NCBI GenBank assembly: GCA_016782865.1 | Contig: JADHXR010000015.1 | Span: 1 to 64,000 of the forward strand | From: Phycisphaerae bacterium | Lineage (GTDB): Bacteria > Planctomycetota > Phycisphaerae > Sedimentisphaerales > Anaerobacaceae | Reading direction: 5' to 3' | DNA length: 64,000 nucleotides | Part shown: positions 33,058 to 40,731 of the stretch, in pieces | Numbering within the stretch: the first letter of the stretch is position 1 | Layout of the letters: each line of letters starts with the position of its first letter | Made by a program: the position numbers and the translations under genes | The notes under the pieces: model-generated | Told to the model about the DNA's origin: nothing | The model's input: only the letters and a program-made list of their open reading frames with translations | Database searches by the model: none

Positions 33058-36000
33058 TCACTCAGTTCCATCCGTCTCTTTCTTGCACATAAGAGGACCA
33101 AGCGCCCCTACAACTGGCTTCACTAAGTCTTCACGTATCGCCAGTTGGCCTTCCTTGGCACACTCAAGGTAGTCTCTGACTAAAGCCACCATCAGTGCTC
33201 CGAACACATCAGGTTTGTTTTGGAATTCCGGAGTGAGAACTCCGATTGCTCTCTCAACTGTCTTCATAGCCTGTTCGAATTCCTTCACCTCCTTGTAGCA
33301 ACGATGCAGTGTCCTCAGGGCCTGGCACAAGCCCAAAAGAAACACACCCGCGTGCGTTATGCTGAGAGCATCATAGATTTTGACCGCCTCCTGAGCACTC
33401 TTAAGCACATCCTCACGCCTGCCAAGATCGCTGAGCATGATCGCCAGATTGTTCAGTGACGTTGCCAGGGCCGGCATAAAGGCGTCGGGATGCTGCTCCG
33501 CGAGCTTACGCCGTAATTCGACGGCCTCCTGAGCACTCTTAAGCGCATCCTCACGCCTGCCAAGATCGCTGAGGCTGTTCGCCAGGTTGTTCAGTGACCC
33601 TGCCAGGCCCGGCAGAAAGGCGTCGGGACGCTGCTCGGCGAGCTTACGGTATAACTCGACCGCCTCCTGAGCACTCTTAAGCGCATCCTCACGCCTGCCA
33701 AGATCGCGGAGCATGTTCGCCAGGTTGTTCAGCGACATTGCCAGGTCCGGCAGAAAAGCGTCGGGATGCTGCTCGGCGAGCTTACGCCGCAACTCGACCG
33801 CCTCCTGAGCACTCCTAAGCGCATCCTCACACCTGCCAAGATCGCTGAGCATGTTCGCCAGGTTGTTCAGTGACCCTGACAGGGCCGGCAGAAAGGCGCC
33901 GGGACGCTGCTCGGCGAGCTTACGGTACAACTCAACCGCCTCCTGAGCCGTCGTAAGCGCATCCTCACGCCTGCCAAGATCGAAGAGCCTGTTCGCCATG
34001 TTGTTCAGCGACATTGCCAGGTCCGGCAGAAAGGCGTCGGGACGCTGCTCGACGAGCTTACGCCGTAACTCGACCGCCTCCTGAGCGCTCTTAAGCGCAT
34101 CCTCACGCCTGCCAAGATCGCTGAGCATGATCGCCAGGCTGTCTCGTGACATTGCCAGGGCCGGCAGAAAGGCGTCGGGACGCTGTTCGGCGAGCTTACG
34201 GTTCAACTCGGTCGCCTCCTGAGCCGTCGTAAGTGCATCCTCACGCCTGCCAAGATCACGGAGCATGTTCGCCAGGTTGTTCAGTGACGTTGCCAGGTCC
34301 GGCAGAAAGGCGTCGGGATGCTGCTCGGCGAGCTTACGCCGTAATTCGACGGCCTCCTGAGCACTCTTAAGCGCATCCTCACGCCTGCCAAGATCGCTGA
34401 GGCTGTTCGCCAGGTTGTTCAGTGACCCCGCCAAGCCCGGCAGAGAGGCGTCGGGACACTGCTCGGCAAGCTTACGCCCCAATTCGACCGCCTCCTGAGC
34501 CGTCGTAAAGGCATCCTCATGCCTGCCAAGATCGCGGAGCATGTTCGCCAGGTTGCTCAGTGACATTGCCAGGTTTGGCAGAAAGGTGTCGGGACGCTGC
34601 TCGGCGAGCTTACGGTACAACTCAACCGCCTCCTGAGCCGTCGTAAGCGCATCCTCGCGCCTGCCAAGATCGAAGAGCCTGTTCGCCATGTTGTTCAGCG
34701 ACATTGCCAGGTCCGGCAGAAAGGCGTCGGGACGCTGCTCGGCGAACTTACGGTACAACTCGACCGCCTCCTGAGCCGTCGCAAGTGCATGCTCATGCCT
34801 GCGAAGATCGCGGAGGATGTTCGCCAGGTTGTTCAGTGACATTGGCAAACCCGTCAGCAAGGCACCACCGGGACGCTGGGCAAGCTTACGGTATAAATCG
34901 ATCGCCTCGTAAGCCGTCTTCAGGGCATCCTTACGCCTGCCGAGATCGCTGAGCCTGTTCGCCATGTTGTTCAGCGACATTGCTAGGTCCGGCAGAAAGG
35001 CGTCGGGACAGTGCTCGGCGAGCTTACGCCGCAACTCGACCGCCTCCTGAGCCGTTGTAAGCGCATCCTCACGCCTGCCAAGATCGCTGAGGCTGTTCGC
35101 CAGGTTGTTCAGTGACCCCGCCAAGCCCGACAGAAAGGCGTCGGAACGCTGCTCGGCGAGCTTACGCCCCAATTCGACCGCCTCCTGAGCCGTCGTAAAG
35201 GCATCCTCATGCCTGCCAAGATCGCGGAGCATGTTCGCCAGGTTGCTCAGTGACATTGCCAGAACCGGCAGAAAGGCGTCGGGACATTGCTCGGCGAGCT
35301 TACGCCGCAACTCGACCGCCTCCTGAACCGTTGTAAGTGCATCCTCACGCCTGCCAAGTTCGCTGAGGTTGTTCGCCAGGTTGTTCAGTGACATTGCCAA
35401 GTCCGGCAGGAAGGCCTTGGGACGCTGCTCGGCAAGCTGACGGTACAACTCGACCGCCTCCTGAGCCGTCTTCAGGGCATCCTCATGCTGGCCAAGATCG
35501 CGCTCCATGTTCGCCAGGTTGTTCAGTGACATTGCCAGGCCCGGCAGGAAGGCATCAGGACGTTGCTTAGCGAGCTTACGGTTTAAATCGATCGCCTCCC
35601 AAGCCGTCTTCAGGGCATCCTTACGCCTGCCGAGAGTGCGGAGCACGTGCGCCAGGTTGTTCAGCGACATTGCCAGGTCCGGCAGAAAGGCGTCGGGACG
35701 CTGCTCGGCGAGCTTACGCCGCAACTCGACCGCCTCCTGAACCATCTCAAGGGCATCCTCATGCCTGCCAAGCTCGCTGAGCATGTGCGCCAGGTTATTC
35801 AGTGACATTGCTAGATCCGGCAGAAAGGCATCGGGACGCTGCTCGGCCAGGTTGGCGAAGATGTCTTTCAGAGCCAAGTAGAGTTGGACAGCCTTTTCGC
35901 ACAGTGCAAGTGAGTGATGTGGCAGCGAGTTGGCAAACTCTCGCAGAAAGGACACATCTTCCTTGTCCAAGGCGACCTTCACAAGCACATCAAACCACTC

Positions 36001-37404
36001 CAGGCACTCTTCGCCACCACCCCCACCGCCAACATGCTTCGGGCCAACAAAAGAGCAATAATCCTGCCAGAATCGCACCAAGCAAGCATAAGCTTTATCT
36101 TCGTCCCTGCCCGCGTTTTCAGTTTGTTTGCAGACTTCATAAAGCAACCGACCTATGTCTTCAGGTTTGCTGAGCAGCCAATCTTCACACCTAAAGCCGA
36201 GAGCCAAGAATGCCTCGCCGATGATATCCGGTTTTATCGGTGCGATCGCCTTGTCAGACGAAGTGAATGGTAGAAGAGCAGCCGTCTGTTTCGCGAGGCC
36301 AGCCGCTCCATCCGGATATTCGGCTTCCGTGACCTCCAGAATCAACTTGGCTAACGCCAGGGCCTGATCGCGAGTGAGTCCTCCTGAAAGTGTCGCACAT
36401 GCCGCGAGATAGACAGGCAAAGGAGTTTCTCTTTCTCCCAGGCCCGTGACCTTGTCCTTTCTGATTCGCCTGATTTCGCGGGTCGCGAGGTGCTCTGCCA
36501 AGTCGATTCGCGACATAGTCAGCACCCTCGACACTTCCAAGTCTACGGCCGAAGCAGCGGCCATGATAATATGCAGCGGGTTGGACCATTTGTCCTCGGC
36601 AAGCTGCTTCTCGAATTCAGGATCGCTGCCCTCTTTCGGAATGCAAAAACTTGTCTTCTCTGCTTTTGCGATCTTCTCACCGATTTCTGTCATCAACTCA
36701 CGTCGGATTCTCACCGACGTCAGTGGCTCCATCTCGATCGGAGCGACTGGATCGAAATACCCTGACAATCCAACACTACTGTAGCCGGTAAATTCCAACA
36801 ATTCTTTCAGCCAGCCTGCCGTCGGATCGGCGTGGCGTTCCAAGAGAAGGATGCGCACTTTTTTCGATTCCTGAGAGATGTTGTTTGCCAGAGTTTGCAG
36901 CCATGTTCTGAGGAAATGTCGCATCGAGGCTGCATAGTCAATGACAATCAGTATCGGACTGCAAAAGATGAATCCCGCATCAGACGGCAAACCTTCTTCT
37001 GGAACAGAAGTCAGAAGACCTGCACCCCAGGAGTCCGGTTTAATCTTGCCGTCGTCGGCCGCCTGGTTTGCACAGATAGCCTTGATCACCTCCATTGCAA
37101 AACGAGTCTTGCCAATTCCCGCTGGACCAGCGATGGTTCGGAGGGACAACAAAGGCTTGGAATTCAGCCAACCAACGAATTCCTTCAGTTGTCCACGTCG
37201 CCCAACGAATGTCGTCTCTTCAGAGTACGTGTTGATAAGTCGCATCAGTGGGTCTGGATGACTCTTGGCAGCGTTAGCTCGGCCTACTGGCTTTTCGAGT
37301 GACAAAATCTGCCTAGATTTGTGTTCTATTGTGATGTGATTTCCGGAACCGCAAACTTGAAGAACCGTCGAGTTTGAAATGTTCCCATCAGCATTCTGCC
37401 TCAT
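33058..37404 (-). CDS. STAND NTPase with N-terminal amyloid-like motif and C-terminal TPR array
   Basis: The 1,448-residue protein starts at ATG 37404, preceded by GGAG at 8 bases; the open frame reaches 37605 but lacks a better start. Residues 8-28 contain STVLQVCGSGNHITI, a RHIM/BASS-like motif. An NTPase module follows, with FVGRRGQL, Walker A GPAGIGKTRFA and Walker B ILIVIDYA, then a helical arm. From about residue 520, 18 TPR-like repeats of 46 residues follow, plus one degenerate repeat. STAND proteins act as switch-like sensors that oligomerise on ligand binding; many bacterial ones are antiphage or conflict systems. The gene lies between mobile-element debris and a small putative effector 125 bp downstream. 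A defence role is inferred. Confidence 0.88.
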   Translation of the reverse strand: MRQNADGNISNSTVLQVCGSGNHITIEHKSRQILSLEKPVGRANAAKSHPDPLMRLINTYSEETTFVGRRGQLKEFVGWLNSKPLLSLRTIAGPAGIGKTRFAMEVIKAICANQAADDGKIKPDSWGAGLLTSVPEEGLPSDAGFIFCSPILIVIDYAASMRHFLRTWLQTLANNISQESKKVRILLLERHADPTAGWLKELLEFTGYSSVGLSGYFDPVAPIEMEPLTSVRIRRELMTEIGEKIAKAEKTSFCIPKEGSDPEFEKQLAEDKWSNPLHIIMAAASAVDLEVSRVLTMSRIDLAEHLATREIRRIRKDKVTGLGERETPLPVYLAACATLSGGLTRDQALALAKLILEVTEAEYPDGAAGLAKQTAALLPFTSSDKAIAPIKPDIIGEAFLALGFRCEDWLLSKPEDIGRLLYEVCKQTENAGRDEDKAYACLVRFWQDYCSFVGPKHVGGGGGGEECLEWFDVLVKVALDKEDVSFLREFANSLPHHSLALCEKAVQLYLALKDIFANLAEQRPDAFLPDLAMSLNNLAHMLSELGRHEDALEMVQEAVELRRKLAEQRPDAFLPDLAMSLNNLAHVLRTLGRRKDALKTAWEAIDLNRKLAKQRPDAFLPGLAMSLNNLANMERDLGQHEDALKTAQEAVELYRQLAEQRPKAFLPDLAMSLNNLANNLSELGRREDALTTVQEAVELRRKLAEQCPDAFLPVLAMSLSNLANMLRDLGRHEDAFTTAQEAVELGRKLAEQRSDAFLSGLAGSLNNLANSLSDLGRREDALTTAQEAVELRRKLAEHCPDAFLPDLAMSLNNMANRLSDLGRRKDALKTAYEAIDLYRKLAQRPGGALLTGLPMSLNNLANILRDLRRHEHALATAQEAVELYRKFAEQRPDAFLPDLAMSLNNMANRLFDLGRREDALTTAQEAVELYRKLAEQRPDTFLPNLAMSLSNLANMLRDLGRHEDAFTTAQEAVELGRKLAEQCPDASLPGLAGSLNNLANSLSDLGRREDALKSAQEAVELRRKLAEQHPDAFLPDLATSLNNLANMLRDLGRREDALTTAQEATELNRKLAEQRPDAFLPALAMSRDSLAIMLSDLGRREDALKSAQEAVELRRKLVEQRPDAFLPDLAMSLNNMANRLFDLGRREDALTTAQEAVELYRKLAEQRPGAFLPALSGSLNNLANMLSDLGRCEDALRSAQEAVELRRKLAEQHPDAFLPDLAMSLNNLANMLRDLGRREDALKSAQEAVELYRKLAEQRPDAFLPGLAGSLNNLANSLSDLGRREDALKSAQEAVELRRKLAEQHPDAFMPALATSLNNLAIMLSDLGRREDVLKSAQEAVKIYDALSITHAGVFLLGLCQALRTLHRCYKEVKEFEQAMKTVERAIGVLTPEFQNKPDVFGALMVALVRDYLECAKEGQLAIREDLVKPVVGALGPLMCKKETDGTE
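33340..35850 (-). repeat. 138-bp tandem DNA repeats encoding 46-residue TPRs
   Basis: About 18 units encode LAEQRPDAFLPDLA followed by MSLNNLANMLxDLGRREDAL and AQEAVELRRK. One unit is a codon shorter and one distal unit is degenerate. Neighbouring units are often nearly identical at DNA level, so the array expands or contracts easily and is prone to misassembly. Confidence 0.9.
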
Positions 37405-37613
37405 GGTATATCTCCATCGCCAGGTCTGACTTCTCGTTCCGCTAATTCCTGACAGCTCCCCGGGAGGCCATGTGAATAAGAGTATACACTCTCTCAGAGT
37501 CAGCAAGCTTCGCTTGCTTCGCATTTTGCATTGTACACGTGACTCTGGAACTCTACGCTTTCCACTAACTCTCCAGATGTCAAAGCTGCATAATGCCTCC
37601 TGCATATCTTTGG

Positions 37614-37715
37614 CTAATTTCCCATTAACGCGGATATTTTATACAACGATTCGCCCTTCATCGCAAGACGTGATCCGAAAGTATGCCTAAAATCCAGGCA
37701 AGTCCATTGCAGCCC
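37614..37715 (-). pseudogene. C-terminal fragment of a tyrosine recombinase (phage integrase)
   Basis: The peptide WTCLDFRHTFGSRLAMKGES followed by LYKISALMGN and a stop matches the box II region of tyrosine integrases (HxLRHTFxSxLxxxGxxLxxIxxLLGH). The catalytic Arg and His of RHTF are present. The downstream part with the nucleophilic Tyr is missing, as is everything upstream beyond a poorly matching 40 codons. It marks past integration of a mobile element beside the STAND gene. Nothing else recognisable is seen in 37405-38096 except phrase-like intergenic repeats. Confidence 0.75.
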
Positions 37716-38096
37716 AGCCTTTCTGTTGTGAATTCCGAGGACAAACCTATTCCTGTCTGCTTTTCGGCTTTCGACAACCCGTTTTCCGTGCATCGCAATC
37801 AATCGTGTTTCTTCATCCCCTCCAGGTGCCTTAAGGCACATAAGCTAAAATGACTTCAAGAAGAAGTGAAGAAATGACAAGAACAGAATACAGGAGGCTA
37901 GGAGGGTTGGAATACCGAATATCGAACAAGGAACATCCAATGTCGAAGTGTAACTTAGTGCCTTGGTCTCTTCGTGGTGAACAAAAATCCGTGTCCATCA
38001 GTTAAATCTGTGGTTGTTTTGCCTTTGCCCTTTTTACTTTCTTCTTGCCCTCAGTGAAATCCGTGGAGTCTGTGGTTCCTTTTCACCTTGTCCCTT

Positions 38097-38615
38097 CTAT
38101 TTTCTCCCTCCCTTCGCAGGCAGTGCGGTGCGCACAACATCGGCGAGTTGCCTGGCCGTGGGTAGTTTGCCCTTCAGATCTGCCGGGAGCATGGATTGGA
38201 GTTGATATTCCGCCACGCCAATAGGGTTCTGCTTGGTTTTGAGGGCGTATTCGACTTCCACGTCATCCTTTTCTGCACAGAGGATCATTTCTCTCACAAC
38301 CTGTGAGAGAAATTCCGAGGCGGTGTGGGTGCGGTAGAATTGCAGCATGCGCCAGACGTTCTGGGGCGAAAAGCCCTTTGATCCGGGGAAGGCCTGGCGC
38401 AGATCCTTTGCCACCATTTCCACCACCGAGTCGCCCCATCCCAGTGTCTCCTGTTTTTCCAGGATCGCCTGGCCTATATCCCAGTAGAGCAGGATCATGT
38501 CACGATTCACAGCCCGTGCGACAGAGAGCCGGGCCGCTGCCACACGGCCTTTTAGCGTCTCAATGAAGCGCTCGTAATCGGGTAAGGCAATCTCGCTGCC
38601 GCGTGCCTTCTTCAT
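38097..38615 (-). pseudogene. DUF1016/YhcG-type nuclease gene with internal deletion
   Basis: The 172-residue frame joins the DUF1016 N-terminal domain (AVNRDMILLYWDIGQAILEK, FSPQNVWRMLQFYRTH) directly to the last part of the C-terminal nuclease domain (VEYALKTKQNPIGVAEYQL, LPADLKGKLPTARQLADV). Intact family members are about 340-370 residues, so roughly half the protein, including most of the PD-(D/E)XK core, is gone. The junction is at VVREM/ILCAE, where a 12-bp-arm hairpin lies (38287-38298 with 38302-38313). The start overlaps the hsdM fragment by ATGA, which fits a former type I restriction operon. Confidence 0.75.
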
Positions 38616-38845
38616 CGTGCCAGCCCCTCCAGCATCTTTTCCGCATCCTTCTCCAGCCTCCAGAACTCGTCGAGCAAGTCCTTTGCCGGCGTGGGTGGCT
38701 GATAACGATAGAAATACTTGTTCGGCAATATCTCGTAGCCAAGCTGTGGACGGTCTTGCCAGCGAATGATCGGCTTGGCGATTTCGCGTTTCAGGAACGC
38801 CTCGATGTCCTCGCCGTATGGGATGCGCGTTTCACGGTGCGCGTT
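38612..38845 (-). pseudogene. C-terminal fragment of a type I restriction methyltransferase (HsdM)
   Basis: Reading the minus strand upstream of the DUF1016 gene gives PYGEDIEAFLKREIAKPIIR, then LGYEILPNKYFYRYQPP and LLDEFWRLEKDAEKMLEGL, ending at TGA 38612. This is the characteristic tail of N-6 adenine methylases of type I systems (YEIxFxRYFY). The 5' part is absent beyond about 38845, and the frame closes soon after. It overlaps the DUF1016 start by 4 bp. It is too short to be functional. Confidence 0.65.
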
Positions 38846-38912
38846 TCACGGGTCAGACCTGTCTTTTATGCTTTTGCTTGCCAATTCGAAATACTTTGTT
38901 TAGATTGCCCTT

Positions 38913-38990
38913 ATGGATAGGCCGGTTCGTATCGAATATGAAGGTGCTGTTTACCACGTAACCATACGTGGCAATGAGCGAAAAGCATAA
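38913..38990 (+). pseudogene. N-terminal fragment of a REP-associated tyrosine transposase (RAYT)
   Basis: The 25-residue frame MDRPVRIEYEGAVYHVTIRG followed by NERKA and a stop matches the canonical Y1_Tnp/TnpA_REP start (MARPLRIEYxGAxYHVTxRGNER). Everything after residue 25 is gone. A 50-bp segment inverted relative to 39787-39838 begins immediately after. Confidence 0.75.
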
Positions 38991-38992
38991 TA

Positions 38993-39049
38993 ACCAGCCC
39001 TTATGAAATAAGTTTACTTTCTTTTCCCTTTGACGCAACAGCGCTTCAA
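38993..39049 (-). repeat. Inverted-repeat partner of 39787-39838, tail of an unknown gene
   Basis: The reverse complement of this stretch and the forward strand at 39787-39838 share about 85 percent of bases. Both can be read as IE(A/E)LLRQR(E/Q)K(K/R), the end of an unrecognised protein. They appear to be two decayed copies in opposite orientation. Confidence 0.55.
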
Positions 39050-39159
39050 CTTAAATGTTGAATGTTTGACAGGACCTTTCAATTGTCCCCGCTTCCGCGG
39101 GGATGACAATACTATTGCTTCCCGATGGATCGGGATCTTCGATATTGTTCTGCTTCCTG

Positions 39160-39480
39160 GTAAACAAAAATCCGCGTAATCCGCGCAATCCGCGGTTCCA
39201 ATTTAGTGTCTATTAGTGTTGATTAGTGGTTCCTTTACCATACAATCCCGCCTTTATCCTGTTATCCAGTCTAATTATTGTCTTTCTTCCCGTTCGGCTT
39301 CGCTCAGGGCAGGCCGTGGTGAATAGAAAACCGTGTTAACCAGTGTTAATCCGTGTCTAATTCAGTTGGTTATTGATCGTTTATCCGCGTCCATCAGCGC
39401 TAATCTGCGGTTAATTGTCCCTTTTACTTTCTCAGTGTCCCCTGTGGTCCTCTGTGGTAGAATATCGTTGCTCGTTATTC
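39160..39480. other. Gene-free stretch filled with phrase-like intergenic repeats
   Basis: No credible gene is seen from 38991 to 40000. This part contains short degenerate words such as ccgcgtaatccgcgcaatcc, tccgtgtctaattcag and tcctctgtggtagaa. The same words occur in both orientations around 31.9-32.1 kb and 38.0 kb. They look like a decayed interspersed repeat family rather than a gene. Confidence 0.6.
39315..39370 (-). repeat. Right copy of the 56-bp perfect inverted repeat
   Basis: Exact reverse complement of 31911-31966. The pair encloses the STAND operon and the integrase, DUF1016, hsdM and RAYT remnants. Recombination between the copies would invert the whole 7.4-kb island. Confidence 0.9.
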
Positions 39481-39646
39481 GTTGTTGGTTGTTCGCGCAC
39501 AGTTGTTAGCTGATAGCGGCCGATGCCGAACAACTCGCCGTGTTATGGTAAGAATAGTCAATCCCCCTGCCTCGAAAGAAGGTGGGCAGGGACATTTCCG
39601 ATCGTGCGAACTCCAGAAGACGTTCAGTAGCGCAAGGTACTTTCGT

Positions 39647-39702
39647 TAAGGCGTCAGCGCCTTTTGCCTTGCCCTCATTGGCTGCGGCTCGACCGGGTTA
39701 GG
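39647..39702. repeat. REP-like interspersed repeat, copy 1
   Basis: This 56-bp segment begins taaggcgtcagc and continues ttggctgcggctcgaccg. It matches 49116-49169 closely. In the second copy the ends are an inverted repeat (TAAGGCG with CGCCTTA). Confidence 0.65.
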
Positions 39703-40000
39703 GGAATTCCCGTGAAAAAATCCAGCGAACGTCTTGAAAAACGCTTGCTCATGGATGTCCCCCGATATCGAGACACTTGGCAGAGATTGAAGAGTTGTTG
39801 CGTCAAAGGCAAAAAAGGTAACTTATATCATAAGGGCTCCCCAAAAGTCCCCCTTTTCATCCTGCGCAGACTGGACCTGCCATTCCTCGTTTGGCAGCTA
39901 TTGACTGTTCTGCCTGTCCTTAACTACGACAGGGGCAACGTCGGGGCCATTTTCAAGAGTAGTATTTGCTGCAATTGACCAGCGCGTAATTTCACCGGTG

Positions 40001-40339
40001 CTATTTCTTTTGCTTCATTGCTGAGTTGTATATAGTTTCCAAATATTTTATGATGTCCTCAATCGCTGTTTCGACTTGATCAGCACTGCCCAATATTTGA
40101 ACATCGCAACTTCTGTGATCCTGATAAAGCACATCGACTCGTCTTTCAGAAACGCGAACCTCAATTGTTTGGGCCACCTCTCCTATTGTCCCACACTCAA
40201 ATCTGTGTACATATTCAGCTGATCCAGTTGAACCCATGTCGGGAACGCAGGTCTCACGATGCAAAGGTGAAGAACCATCCGGCAACTGCAAGCTCTCAAT
40301 TTGCTCTTTGATTAAATCAGATTTTCTTTGCAGGTCCAT
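40001..40339 (-). CDS. Hypothetical protein, 112 residues
   Basis: Not recognised. The ATG at 40339 has AAGGGG about 7 bases upstream, which supports translation. The product is soluble and acidic-to-neutral, with no signal peptide. A beta-rich middle (QTIEVRVSERRVDVLYQD) is followed by a C-terminal helix (QVETAIEDIIKYLETIY), which would fit a small alpha/beta domain. It lies about 390 bp downstream of the kinase-like gene on the same strand; that gap holds no convincing gene. Confidence 0.6.
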   Translation of the reverse strand: MDLQRKSDLIKEQIESLQLPDGSSPLHRETCVPDMGSTGSAEYVHRFECGTIGEVAQTIEVRVSERRVDVLYQDHRSCDVQILGSADQVETAIEDIIKYLETIYNSAMKQKK

Positions 40340-40731
40340 TTCAAGTCCCCTTTCACATTCTATGTCTTTGAGATTTTACTTCCTGCAGTATCTTTTTCAT
40401 TATCGACATTTTGATTTCTGTATATCACGGTGGATGACTTAAATTATCCCGACGTTCACACAGTCACAACGGGGAAATCCTCAGATTGGATCGCAGGAAA
40501 TGTTTGGGGAGTCCTATCCGGGATTTTCCATTTACACTTCACTGAAACACTCCTGCACACCTGAAGCCCCATAGCTTTCTGTTCAACGTAGGGGGCCGCG
40601 CACGCGCGAGTCCACCGGTATTGATTTGTCTCGGCATCGCAACTTTGATTTGCATCCTTTACAGGACCTGCGTTTTCAGATATCTCCAATCCCTCTTTTA
40701 ACGCTGGCACTTGACTGGCGAAGACCCTTAT

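Noticed and set aside
33340-35850. Regular 138-bp repeats considered as a CRISPR or satellite array
   Set aside because: The units are coding, with a 46-codon period and TPR consensus, and have no repeat/spacer structure.
37404-37605. Longer start for the STAND protein
   Set aside because: The extra 67 codons lack protein-like character and ribosome site, whereas ATG 37404 has GGAG at good spacing and places the amyloid-like motif at the N-terminus.
40456-40710. 84-codon minus-strand ORF after the kinase-like gene
   Set aside because: Weak start, no ribosome site, no similarity; left as non-coding.
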